NCBI GenBank assembly: GCA_003116995.1
Contig: BDSL01000059.1
Coordinates: 577,237 to 641,236, forward strand
Origin: Yamagishiella unicocca
Taxonomy: Eukaryota > Chlorophyta > Chlorophyceae > Chlamydomonadales > Volvocaceae
Reading direction: 5' to 3'
DNA: 64,000 bases
A program made the position numbers and the translations under genes. How positions within the stretch are numbered: position 1 is the first letter of the stretch; every line of letters begins with the position of its first letter. Below are positions 47,008-58,343 of this stretch, one piece after another. The notes beneath the pieces are model-generated. The model saw only the letters and a list, made by a program, of their open reading frames with translations, had not been told where the DNA came from and made no database searches.

Positions 47008-50000
47008 ATGTCCGGCATGGTCTTGTCGAGGGCTTCTTCAGCCTCTTACTCAATGGAGCGACGACCGTGCGCGCACACCAGGCACAGCACGCCTCTACCT
47101 GTATCGTATGGCTCCAATACAAGGTCATGGGTGCGCGGCTTCCACATTCGTAGGCCTACAGCTGCGCTTTGCGCAGCATCGACAGCGCCAACGTCCGGCA
47201 CGGCTGGCTCCGTTCCGCGTCTGGATTTGATACACTGGACCGTCCCTTTCATTCCGCCGATCCTTGCAGCGGCAGCCGCTGCGACTTACTCGGGGGTGAG
47301 CGCCTCAGCTTATTCGCGCTTCACAAGAGCAAAAATCACCACTTCAAAGCAACAAATGCGCGCTACCAGCTCCTTGGCTCCGAAAAGGTTGTTTATATGC
47401 GTCCCACACCGGAGCGCCCACTCCCCTGCCGCGCAGCCCCCCCCTGACACCCGCACCCGCACGTGCCCTCACCCGCACGTGCCCTCACCCGCACGTGCCC
47501 TCAACTGCACGTGCCCCACCCCGCGTGGCGCGGTGCTGCTTGCATGTTGTACAGGCGCTCCTCCCCGGTGCGGCTCCCTGGCTGCGTGGGCTCATCGTGG
47601 GAGCAGGACCGCTGGTGCTGCACGGCGTGGTGCCGCTGCTGGACTGGATAGCGGGGGAGCAGCGGCCTCAGCCGGTGCCGACCTGCGCAAAGGTGGGCGA
47701 AAGACCAGCGGGCATGGCGCATTGATTACGCAGTGGCTCCGATCATAGCCGCACGCCACTCATATCCCACCCGCCCTAGCCTGTTGTACTGCGGCCTCCG
47801 CCGCCCCACAAGCACCTGTCCTGCGCCACCCGTTGCTGCACACCAGCCACCAGCGCGATTGCTTACTACAATGCCTCCCTCCCCTTGCGCCGCCCACCGC
47901 TGCTCCCCCACACCTACAGGCCCCTCCCCCGGACGACCTGCTCGCCCGCCTGCTGCCCACCCTATCCATCGCGACCCACATCGCTGTCGCCCTGGGCGCC
48001 TACGCCGCAGTCGCCACGGCGCCGCTGCAGCCGGGGCTGCTGGCGCTGCTGGCCGGCACCCTGGCCACCAGCGCCTCTACCGCCATGGGCGCCAGCCATG
48101 AGCTCGTCCACAGCCGCAATCCGGCGCACCTGGCGGCTTCGGCGCTGTTCCTGACGATGTACTGGTGGTACCCCTACTACCGGTGGGTGGGTAGAATCCC
48201 GACGAGTTTTATTTCATTTCCGAATAATTCCGATATTCATTTCGAATAATTCGGAAAGGCCACTTAATTTGAAGGGGCCGCTGGGCGAATTTAGGGTTTC
48301 CGCGGTGACAGCATGCGCCTGGCGTGTGATGTTAAGGATCGTTACCGTTTGTGTAGCAGGTAGGGGGATCCAGGTAGGTGGCCTCCTCATCTTCCGATAC
48401 TTCTGCCGCATTGTCGCCACCACCACTGCCACCGCCACCATCTCCCCGCCGCAGGGCCCACCACCAGCACCACCTGCACGTGTGCACCCCCACCGACTAC
48501 ACCTGCGCGCCCAAGGGGCTAGGCGTCCACGCCTACATCGCACAGTACTTCGCGGGCAGCTACGTCGAGGTACGGCAGGCCTCAGCGTGTGTACGACGGG
48601 GGATGTCCGTACCTTAAAGCTCCAAAATTGGGCTGACTGAGCCGAGAAGTGACCTCATTTGCAGGCGTTGCTTGATGCTTTTCTGTGCGATTGATGCTTC
48701 CCCGATCCTCACGCGGGATGACGTCAACCGGGAATGAGTCGCTTACTGTGTCGTCTGCTGCTGTTGTCTTGATGGCTGTGCGCGGCAGGCCTGGCAGCTG
48801 GCGGTGGCGGAGTGCGACCGAGCCGCGAAGCCGAGGTTCAGCATCCACAACAGGTGAGAGGCGAAAGCGGGAGGGACCCGCTGGCACCACCAGGTCATCA
48901 GGGTCACCGACCCAGGGGTCGGTCATATATATCTGCCTCCGCCGTCCACGCGAAGCTGTCTAAGACGCATTAAGCCTAAAACCCTAACACACAAACAACA
49001 ATATCCCTGCATTAAGTTCATACTAATGGCAAAGCGTTATCTTATTGACACAGTGGCTGGACGGCTTTGAGCCGCCACCGCCACTGCCATACATGGCACC
49101 TAAGCACGTGTGCCATCTCCCTATCATGTCCGCGACCTCCGCCCTTCCCTTTGCGCCCGTCCCCTCGCCACTTCATGATCCACCCTCCCGCAGCACGCTG
49201 GTCGCCTACGTGTCCCAGGCGCTGATGACCGCTGGCATCTTCGCCGCCTTCGGGCCCGCCGCTGCCGCCGTCCACTTGGGCTCTTGTGCCGTACTCATGC
49301 TCAACATCGCGCTGTTGGACTATGTACTGCACTACGGGCTCGTACGCCCGACGTTGCCCGGCAGCGAGCGGCGCTACGCGCCCGTAACGCCGTACACCAG
49401 CTGGAACTCGGTTTATCCCTTCGAGGTACGGCACCGGCACATTGGGGCTGGGGCGTGTCTTACTGCCGTACCACGGCATGTGAGGGCTGAAGCGAGGTAA
49501 TGGAGCTGTAGTCATCTCATGGTCCCCGCCATTTGTCGTTCGTCAAACCAACCATGGTTAGGGCTGCCTACAGCACCCCTCAAGCCGTCATCTGCCCGGT
49601 GCCGGTCACCACCTCACGCACCCCGGTCCTCTGTACCAAACGTTTTTACCCGGCGGTTATTCCTACTTTTCAGTGACGGCCTACGGGTTTCCTGTCATAC
49701 CCCCTCCTATGGCCCGCGGTGCCGTCAGTTTGTCCCGCGTGCTTTCTTTCGTCTGTGTGTATGCCGCACTGCAGCTTGCGGGGTTTGTCTGCTGAACTGT
49801 ACGTACGACGCACTGCAGCTTGCGGGTTCACTCCGCGAGCCGTCGTCCCCTCGTCCCCCTTTCCCTCGTCACATTCGTCCCTGTTCGTTCTTCGTTCTCT
49901 CCCCCTCCCCCCATGCTCCTGCGGCTGCCCTTACCCCTACCTCTCCTGCCGTGTCCCGTCCTGATTTCACTCCCACCTTGCCACCGCACCCACGAACTAT

Positions 50001-50851
50001 GTGTGCGGCAGAACGCGCTGCTCTTCAACGTGCTACATCACTCGGACCACCATATGTTTGGATCCAAGAGGTGAGACGCAGCAGCTGTCGTCCTCGCTCG
50101 CCAGCCTTTCGCAGCCACCAACAGCAGCGAGGTGCCTTGTTACTAGGCTGTGGCAAGAAGTTTACAACGTGTTTAGACAGGAATCAAGCGCTGTCGTCTT
50201 ACTTGACAGAGTGTTGACCTGCCTCAAATCACCTATCCGTGGCCACGCGATCATGTCGCCTCTCCAACCCGCCGCCTGCAGCTATGGCTGGCTTCGTCTG
50301 CCTGCCGCCGCACCCACCTTCCCGGCGCCCATAAACATCCTGGCCTTGACGACTCTCGTGCCGCCCCTGTGGCGCGCCATCATGGATCACCGGGGTGAGT
50401 CGGCTGCAGGACGCTCGGGAACGAAGGGGGCGCGGGACGAGCATGGGGCGGGCAGGGCGTGACAGGGAGGTAGGCGGGATCAGGCGGCGGAATGGCGGGG
50501 ATGGCGGTGGTACGGCAGCTGATGAGGCGGTTACGGAGGCAGCTCTGCGTCGAGTCAGCCAGGGGGTGAATGACCGCTTCCAGTAATAACCATTCTTTAT
50601 ATTATATATACCTGCCGCGCTGACTGTTACGTCCCATTTGATGGAAAGCAATGTAAGGAGGTGTGTGAGGCGGTCCGCCGATGGTGCTCATTTGCTGACC
50701 TCCGTCGTCCCGACTCACTTATCCGCACGCCGCAGCTGACCAGGTCAACGACTGCAATCTCCAGTTTCTGGGCTACGGGACAACGGCGGCGGCGGAGGAG
50801 GAGGCTGGGCAGGTGGCTCACGTTGCATCGTACGGCACCCATGCTGCATAA
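47008..50851 (+). CDS. AlkB-type integral membrane di-iron hydroxylase (alkane 1-monooxygenase-like), copy 1, complete
   Basis: Nine exons: 47008-47295, 47555-47692, 47920-48182, 48455-48569, 48789-48853, 49194-49425, 50012-50070, 50282-50394, 50736-50851 (462 aa); all junctions are GT/AG and in phase. AlkB enzymes hydroxylate terminal carbons of alkanes with a membrane His-rich di-iron centre. Signatures: box 1 ASHELVHSRN (H202, H206), box 2 RAHHQHHLHVCTPTDY (231-246), the AlkB-specific HYG motif LDYVLHYGL (332-339), box 3 FNVLHHSDHH (372-381), and the downstream ILALTTLVPPLWRAIMDHR. Hydrophobic segments lie between the boxes. Residues 1-65 are Ser/Arg/Ala-rich, resembling an organelle transit peptide. 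Box 2 differs from the bacterial EHNxGHH form. Substrate is inferred, possibly endogenous hydrocarbons. TGTAAC at 51119 is a candidate poly(A) signal. Confidence 0.88.
47456..47515. repeat. 16-bp CCCGCACGTGCCCTCA tandem repeat
   Basis: Three to four units, each containing the CACGTG E-box palindrome, in AlkB copy 1 intron 1. Confidence 0.85.
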
Positions 50852-53068
50852 TGGACCCTGGGAGGATGCTGTGTCTCGAGGCGGATGCTGTGTGTCGAGG
50901 TGGAGGCGAGGAGTCGCCTGCAGGTTGTTCTTGCTCGCTGCAGGAGTAGCGGACAAATAGCGGGGCAGCGGGGCAGGAGGGGGGGAGGCGGGGCAAGAGT
51001 ATTAGCACCAGCTCGATGGACTGATCCGTGGTGCTGGCTGGGAGCGGAGAGGGCAGGGACGCACGTTGTTTTCTGTTGATGACTGGGCTATGCTGAAAGA
51101 AGTGGGAAGAGATGTTTGGTGTAACTGTCTTTTGTTTTGTTTGCGTACATATTTGGTGCGTACCAAGCACCCGAACATTTCGGGCGCGCACATTCAGCAC
51201 ATAATCATGCCGCCAATCAATGTGTACAATTGATGGTCTCAAGGAAGCAAGGAGAGATTCGAACAACGAATTAAGAGCACGGCAGTTGCTCCTAACATGA
51301 TGGTTCCGCTGGGGAATCGAGGAGTGGTTCTGAGGATTCCGGACTGCCTGGGCTGTCGCGTGACCGGCTGCCTCTTAAGCTCCGGCATGGGCGTTAAATG
51401 TATGACTTGGCTTGACTTACAGCAGCCTGTCTAAGTACAGTTTGCATGGCTTGCGCCCTGCCTGCGCACACTGCTGCACACCTTGTGTTTGCGACCTGAT
51501 CTGGCCTGGCTGCTGTGTTTCAGTTCGATCACTATGCAGCAGAGCAGCGCCGGTTATGTGTTAACCTTTTTGCTTGGATTTTGTACGATGTAAATAATAG
51601 CAGCACACGGTCAGGGCAATAATTGGCTGTGATGCCAGCTTAGACAATCTTGTTCTTGCGACAGCGGGGTGATGTATGCGCTTTTGTGCGTCGATTAAGA
51701 CTGACCGTGCAGAGGGGAATCTGGCAACTACGTTTCCCTGGACCTGACCATACAAGGCAGCTCATTGATCCTCCTGGACTCTGAATCTTGATGTGACAGT
51801 CGATTAGTACGCTTATGAGAGCGAGACCGCGGCTCAAGGAGTCAGAATCCGCACCAAACAGGCAGGGCCGTACCTGCCAACCAACCAAGGAGAGCCCAAA
51901 CCGAAGGCAACCGAAATCTCGCGCATCTTACATATACTGAGGTGGGCAGAAGTGCACTGCCTGCAAAAAAATCGGTTGCTTTTGCTGTGTCGACTACCTC
52001 GTGCAGTATAATTTTGGAGTTGCATTTCGTCGAGCGACCGTTATTGAGAATGATGATGCCCCGATCGCGACGCCCTCCACCTGCTGTCATCTTAATCATA
52101 ACAGGCCTAAAATTTTAACCGATTCCTTACGCATGCCGACGCCCAAACTTGTGACATACCTTCTGCAGGATATTATGTAAGAGCCTGGGCTGTGAGTCCT
52201 GCCTGGTCCTGCTGCAGCAGCCGACTGAATGCATGATAACACCTACCCACGACTTGATTTCATCCAAGCTGCAACTTGACTGGCGATGTGGCGTCCTGCG
52301 TGTGTGCTGCTGCTGTTTGAAATGCTACCTGCTCAGCCAGGAGCAACTCTGTGTTTTGACGTCCTGTTTTGCAATGACGCACACGTGATGACAGCGGTGC
52401 CTGGAATGGACTGCAAAAACATACAAACGTGCCTCTGGCAAGCCGCGGATAAGTTGATAACTGCCCGACACATTACCCCAACGTCCAAAGCGGCCTGACC
52501 TGCCCGACACGCACATTACCTAGCGCTCTGCTGTGCATTGCGAGGGCTTGTGAGATGACGGCCAGACATGTTGCCCTACCTGGCGCTTTACAGGCTTGCC
52601 AATCTTTGGAGGATGGAAACGGCCCGACATATGTGACGTCACATATCCGAGCGCGCTATGGGCTTTGCACGTTGATAACGGCAAAAAACGGCTAGTCCTA
52701 GGGTTCTAAAATCCCCCAATTTGTACAGTCGAAGATAGAAGCTTGCCGTGAGGCTTTGGGGACGCGATGGGACCTGGGCACCTGGCGAGGCAGGGCCGTA
52801 CGTACGAACCTGTCCGTCAACCGCTAAGCAGCTTTCCGGAAGCGTACGAGAACACTGGAAGGAAGGCCTCGCCAGAATTCGAAGGACATTATTTGCCATA
52901 CAGCTGTGCCCTTAAAACATGGATAGCATTGAACCCTTCAATTAAACTCTGAGCAAGGACGACACGGCCTCCCACACCTTGGGTCAGTATATATACTTCC
53001 CTTTCGATAAACCTCGCGCGGTTGCTTGCAAAAAAACTCTGCGTCCGCACAAAAATTGTGACGTCGCA
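50852..53068. other. 2.2-kb spacer between the two AlkB copies
   Basis: The 3' flank of copy 1 (TGTAAC 51119; TGTAAATAA near 51589) and the 5' flank of copy 2. No gene is supported. A perfect 18-bp palindrome lies at 52628-52645, and TATATATAC at 52987-52995 is a TATA-like candidate for copy 2. Confidence 0.45.
52628..52645. promoter_or_regulatory. 18-bp palindrome with CRE-like TGACGTCA core
   Basis: ATATGTGACGTCACATAT is perfectly palindromic and contains the bZIP/CREB-type TGACGTCA octamer. It lies about 440 bp upstream of the AlkB copy 2 start codon. Confidence 0.5.
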
Positions 53069-55292
53069 ATGAATAGCTCGCAATACCTCTGTGCGAACAA
53101 CAAGCCGCTCATCAGCGCAAGGGCGGCTGCAGTTCCTGGACGTCTCTCCACGCGCCGCTTCCAGAGGCCTCTCAAAGCGTCCTGTGCTGCAATAACATCT
53201 GACTCGTTCGCCTCTCAAAAGGCTCGCTCCGTGCCGCGACTCGGCACGCTTGCGCTGAGTTGGACCGCTCCATTCATTCCTCCCACCGTCGCAGCGCTCG
53301 CGGCGGCCACATATTCGGGGGTGAGTTGGGCCGCTGTTGAGCCACTTTTCAGCTCCTGCAGTCGCGGCTGAATTCATTGCTGACGGTCTTAAAATCCCGC
53401 TAAACATGCGTCCTGCTAGCTGCCTCCCGCACGCCGCAGCTACGTACTGTCCTGTGCCGCTTGCCGATATGTTGCTTGTTGTGCTTGTTGTTTAATGCAT
53501 TGAAAAGGTTTGATCACGCCTGCCGCAACCTTAAGGCGCTCTAGCACCAGTGCGGTCCCGCCCTAAATAATAACTAACTGCAACTAATTACCGTGATGGC
53601 GACCTCCCACCGGCGTGGCGCGGTGCTGCTTGCATGTTGTACAGGCAATCCTTCCCGGTGCGGCTCCCTGGCTGCGAGGGCTCATCGTGGGAGCAGGACC
53701 ACTGGTGCTGCACGGCGTGGTGCCGCTGCTGGACTGGATAGCGGGGGAGCAGCGGCCGACAGTAGTGCCAGCTTCTGAAAAGGTAAGGGGGACGCCTATA
53801 ATGACGCACTAATGGCAAGTGTATGGGTGCATCCGCCGCAGCGGTTGCAGGACAATATCGACGTATGGACCGCAACGCCCACACGAACTAATCAAGACAC
53901 ACACCGTTCCGCCTTACCTGCCCCAAACCCAAACAATCATCGCATACAGGCCCCTTCCCCGGATATACTGCGGGGTCGTCTGGTGCCGATGCTGTACATT
54001 GCGACCCACATCGCTGTCGCCGTGGGCGCCTTCGCCACCGTCGCCGCGGCTCCACTGCAGCCAGGGATGCTGGCGCTCCTGGCTCTCACCCTTTCCTCGA
54101 GTTGCCTGGGTACCCTTCCCGCCAGCCACGAGCTGGGCCACAGCCACCACCGAGCGGAAGTGGCGGTGGGGATGACAAGCCTGGTACTTCACTGGTGGTA
54201 CCCCTGGTACAGGTGGGATGGAGCAGCAGGTGCTTCTTTGCAGCCGAAAGCGACTCGAGTCCCTAATTCTCTGCTTTGGATGACAGGCGGCAGTTGTACA
54301 GCAAACAATGACTTTCCGCCAAGCATCGAAACCTTGCATTAGGCGTTAGGTGTATGTGTGCGCGTGCGCGCGTGCTGGTACAGCGACAGCTCGCTGTGAA
54401 CGAGGGAACCCACGCTTGCCAGGATCTGATCGCCGCCCCTGCCTCTCGGTGCTGCCAACGCTACTGCCGCTACTGCCGCTACCGCCGTTGCTCCACCCCC
54501 TACCATTATTGCAGGGCCCACCACCAGCACCACCTTCGTGTCGGCACGCCTGAGGACTATACCTCCGCCACCAAGGGGCTCAGCTTCTACAGCTTCATCG
54601 TGCCGTACATATCAGGACTCTACGCCGAGGTACGACACCGCTACAGTCAGCAGTAGGAAAACCTGGGGCTTGCACCCTGATGTCCACTCGCTTTGGTCGT
54701 TCGCGACTGGATTCGGGTTTTGAAACATCGCGCGCAGTTCGGTTCGCAGCGCTGCCGAGTCGCCTTATCAAGCTATCGTTTACGAAGTAGCTGTCGTTCT
54801 CACCCTGGCATTTATAAAATGCATGTCCTCGCGTACACGTGGTGTCCCCGACAGGCCTGGCAGCTGGGGGCTGCCGAAGCTGAGAAGGCGGGCAAGCCGG
54901 GCTTCAGCATTCACAACAGGTCAGAAGGGCTGGGCCACCAAGTACGACTGTGCGTCCAGAGCGAGTGAGCCCTTGACGCCTATCGGTGTCGTGCCCCCCG
55001 GCCTTCGCCACCTGCCTCCGCTACCTGCAGCTGCCGACACTTCTCCGCCTTCCGCGGTGTCCCCCCTCCCCTTCATGATCCACCCTCCCGCAGCACGCTG
55101 GTCGCCTACGTGTCCCAGGCGCTGATGACCGCTGGCATCTTGGCCGCCTTCGGGCCCGTCGCTGCCGCCCTCCACGTGGGAGCTGTCGCTGTGATGCTGG
55201 GTAACATGCCCTACCAAATTAGAAGGTGTATAAGGATGGTGTTAGGCTGTCTTAGCCCATATAAAAAGGATAGCTATAAGAGCTATAAGTAG
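53069..55292 (+). pseudogene. AlkB-type hydroxylase copy 2, truncated
   Basis: The exon pattern repeats copy 1 exactly: 53069-53320, 53645-53782, 53950-54212, 54515-54629, 54855-54919 and a sixth exon from 55094, with identical lengths for exons 2-5 (138, 263, 115 and 65 nt). It keeps box 1 (ASHELGHSHHRAE) and box 2 (AHHQHHLRVGTPEDYTSATK). In exon 6, homology to copy 1 stops near 55206, after the GCTGGGTAACAT stretch. AT-rich unrelated DNA then gives a 28-codon read-through (from about PYQIRRC) to a stop at 55290-55292. The HYG motif, box 3 and the C-terminus are missing, and no remnant of them is seen in the rest of the window. A 343-aa product would lack essential metal ligands, so it is called a pseudogene, although upstream exons look undamaged. 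Confidence 0.8.
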
Positions 55293-56098
55293 GTTTAAAA
55301 AGCCCATAAAACCCACTTATAATTACTTATCTACGCCGCGGTAAAACTGTGCACTCTTAAAACAGTAAGAAAACACATTCCTTATGTTTTCTTAGCGACT
55401 CCTTATAACGTTCTCAGCCTTCTTAGTGCTTTATTAGGGCGTTTTCTTACAGCTTTATTAGAGCGTTTATTACAGCTGTCTTTTAGCGCGTCTTCTTAGT
55501 GCTTCCTTAGCGCTTTTTTTAGTGTGTTCTTATAACGCTGTAAACACTTTTTTGATAGCCATTATTGTTAGGTAGGGTTCGTACTGGACGGACAGTATTA
55601 CTTCCATATGCCCTGACCATTGCACAATGAGAGCTCTCCGAGAGGCAAAACATGCATTACATTTGCAAATAAGGCAGTTGCTATGCAGTGACCATATAAC
55701 AGGTATATGTGTCCTTATAACCCCACAACTACTACCGATCATTATCACCATACAGAATGTACCCTAGTTATTATCAGCCAGGCATACGCAATTAGCAACC
55801 TACTAATGATCTTTCCATAATAAGCAAAACCCAACACAGCAGTATGTGTAGAACCATTAAAAGGCTATGCAACACCTTTGCAACACCTTTGCAAAACCAA
55901 GAAAACCCAACCCGTCTACACATTTGTGGGTGAAGGGCGTATGGGTACATAGGCACACCACATCAGGCATAATCAGGACAAGTTAGACACAAACATAAAC
56001 CACCAGAAAACCAAGACGATTTTTTGCAAACAGACCACACCCTGCCTCTTCAGGGCACTAGTATATACCCGTGCCAGCATCTGTCAGCTGACAGCCAG
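55207..56098. other. AT-rich insertion-like segment
   Basis: From about 55207 the composition drops abruptly to strongly AT-rich. 55380-55560 holds repeated TTCTTAG(T/C)GCT / TTATTAGGGCGTTTTCTTAC-type motifs on one strand. No coding sequence was recognised apart from the short read-through of AlkB copy 2. By 56000 composition returns towards normal, just before the stop of the next minus-strand gene. Its nature (transposon end, organelle-derived DNA or other insertion) cannot be decided by eye. Confidence 0.5.
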
Positions 56099-58343
56099 TC
56101 ATTCCTCCACATTGCCAGCAGCAATCAAGTGCTTAACAGATGCCATCTGCCTGTCAGTAAGGCCGCACTTGGACCTGGCCCATGCCACTGCAGTACCACC
56201 ATCCTTCACTGCCAGAATCCCCATCACCGGCCAGTTGACCTGCAAAAATGAAGCCTTAGTAAGCTATGCCCATGAAGCAAGTCCTGAAGGCAAACATTAA
56301 TCTCGGTGCATCTTACCTTCTCGAACACCCCCAGGGGTGTGTCCTTGAGGGAGATGTGCCCCACTGGTGGTGGGAGCACAAACTTTTTGCCCACGGCCTC
56401 TGATGACTTTGCGATGACCAGGACCTTGCTGCTGCCACCCAGCTGTGGGTTCTGCGACAGAAAAGAAATGTTACATGTCCTCTGACCAGCAGCCCCTAGC
56501 AAGACACATTCAGGTGTACCCTGCCTGTTATCATTGTACCCACCAGGTCGCCCATGAGGATGCCAGCACCCAGAATGACGGGCTTAACCAGCTTTTTGCC
56601 CTCCTTGACACCGCCCACCAGGAAGCAGCCAGAAGAGATAGTGCCCAGTGGGTACTGGCTCAAGTACTCAGCGTGGGTGGTTGCCTGGTATGCAGCCAAC
56701 TCTTTGTCATCATCGTCCAGTAGGGACCCCCACTTGCCAGTTGGGGCCATGTCTGGGACGGTGGCCGGGGCTGCGGCCATGGCGGTGGCATGGGCTGGGG
56801 CCAGGACGACGGGGGCCACAGCTGGGACCGGGATTCTGGCCCCGGCAGCAGGAGATGTGACATCCTCGCCCCCCATTCCGCCTGTGGTCGCAGCGGTCTC
56901 AGCACCAGTGTTGGTGTCACCGTTGTCGTTCCGGACACCTGCATACCAAAACAAGACAACCACACGGGGAATGGCCATATCTTGAGAGGCTTCTTATCCA
57001 CTTGAGCCTTTAACACTGCATGAATGAAAAGGCCAAAGCTGACACTTGTCATGACTGTCTGATTACTAGTCTCACCTCCCAGCTTCTTGTTCTCTTCATG
57101 CCTCGTATTCTTCCACTTGTTGTAGAGGACGTTCTTCAGCTTTTCCAGCACGGCTGCCTCACTGGCGTTCTTTTCAAGGCCGAGAAGCTGTGCTGTCCTG
57201 CGGTAGCCCATGAGGTCCCCGACGATTGACTTGAGCCGGCTGGTCATGTCCTGGGGCAGGCACGCACGGGATTATATTTTATCTTGAGGTGGTGTAGATA
57301 ACACATCTTGAACTGCAAAGACATGCATTGCAAAGGCTCAGACTGCTGCAAACCTACCTTGATCTGACCGAAGACCGACTCATTGGACAGGTCATCAGCA
57401 AACACCTCCATCACTTTGTCCACCAGGACTGCAGATGCCCTCACACGCTGGCTCGCCCTGTCCTCAGTGCAGGCCAGGGACTTCCGCTTCCTGCTGCTCC
57501 CCCCAGTGTTGCACAGAAACCCCAGGCCATCGACAATGCGCTGCAGCTCTGGCGCGAGCATGCCTGCCCCCTTGAGCTGCTGCTGGAAGTCGTCAGTGAA
57601 CACAGCGATGGCCTGGTTCTTGCCATCCGCCAAGTCACCGACAAACAATCCAGCATTGTTCAGGATGCCACAGGCCTTGTATGCCCGGAGGAACCCTCCC
57701 TCAGTTGCCACCTGCAGTTTGTACTGTTGTTGCCACCGCATGTTGGCAGCGAGCATCATCCCAACATCGCCGAGCAGGTCCAGCGAATGCTTTGAAGCCC
57801 ACGCCTTCTGCATCTCTGTGAACACCGAAAGATGTGCCTCGGGGTCAACCTCGACCTCGATATGGGCATCCAGTTGAGCTGCATCCACATCCTTGGCAGC
57901 GTCGGCCTGCTTATAAAGAAAGTTCATGCATTTCACAAAGGGCACACTATGAGCCTTCCAGCAAAGTAGCACAGGTCATAAACGAGTGATAGGATGGCCA
58001 CTTCGGTTGTTTGACCGGTACCATTGCCCCAAATGACTTGTAATTGCAGGCGCCTACTCACCTGAACCTTGGCTGCAGGTTTGGGCATTGCAGCAATCCG
58101 ATTTGACCTCCTTGGGCTGTGTGGCGCGAGGTTGGCAGGTGCCCGCTTCACAATCCGCTTCACAATCCGCCTCGTTGATCTTGGAACGCTGATGACAGGA
58201 AGAGCCCGTATCCTTTCCAGATTACGGGCAATTAGCTGAGCGCGCTCCTCATCCAAGGTGAGAATTGGCTGCACTAACGAACAGTCTGGGGATGCTGAAC
58301 GAGATGAACCGTGTCCACTGGTTGGGCTTGGGAAATCTTCCAT
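56099..58343 (-). CDS. Orphan multi-exon protein, 558 aa
   Basis: Six phase-consistent exons on the minus strand: 58062-58343, 57358-57906, 57076-57250, 56544-56938, 56317-56451, 56099-56239, every junction GT/AG. No family is recognised. Residues 1-94 are Ser/Pro-rich and end in a basic stretch (RRIVKRIVKRAP; SPRRSNRIAAMPKP) that looks like a nuclear localisation signal. Residues about 95-335 are helical in character (VFTEMQKAWASKHSLDLLGD; MGYRRTAQLLGLEKNASEAA; NKWKNTRHEENKKLGG). A Pro/Ala/Thr linker follows, then a short mixed domain (KPVILGAGILMGDLVGNPQL; FVLPPPVGHISLKDTPLG) and the end MGILAVKDGGTAVAWARSKC. GC is lower than in genes to the left. It lies in the block beginning at the truncated AlkB gene, so it may be element-borne (inference); it could also be an ordinary lineage-specific gene. 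Confidence 0.6.

Noticed and set aside
53593..53812. Separate small gene covering the AlkB copy 2 exon 2 region
   Set aside because: The same sequence is exon 2 of the AlkB-like gene, with matching length and phase in both copies.
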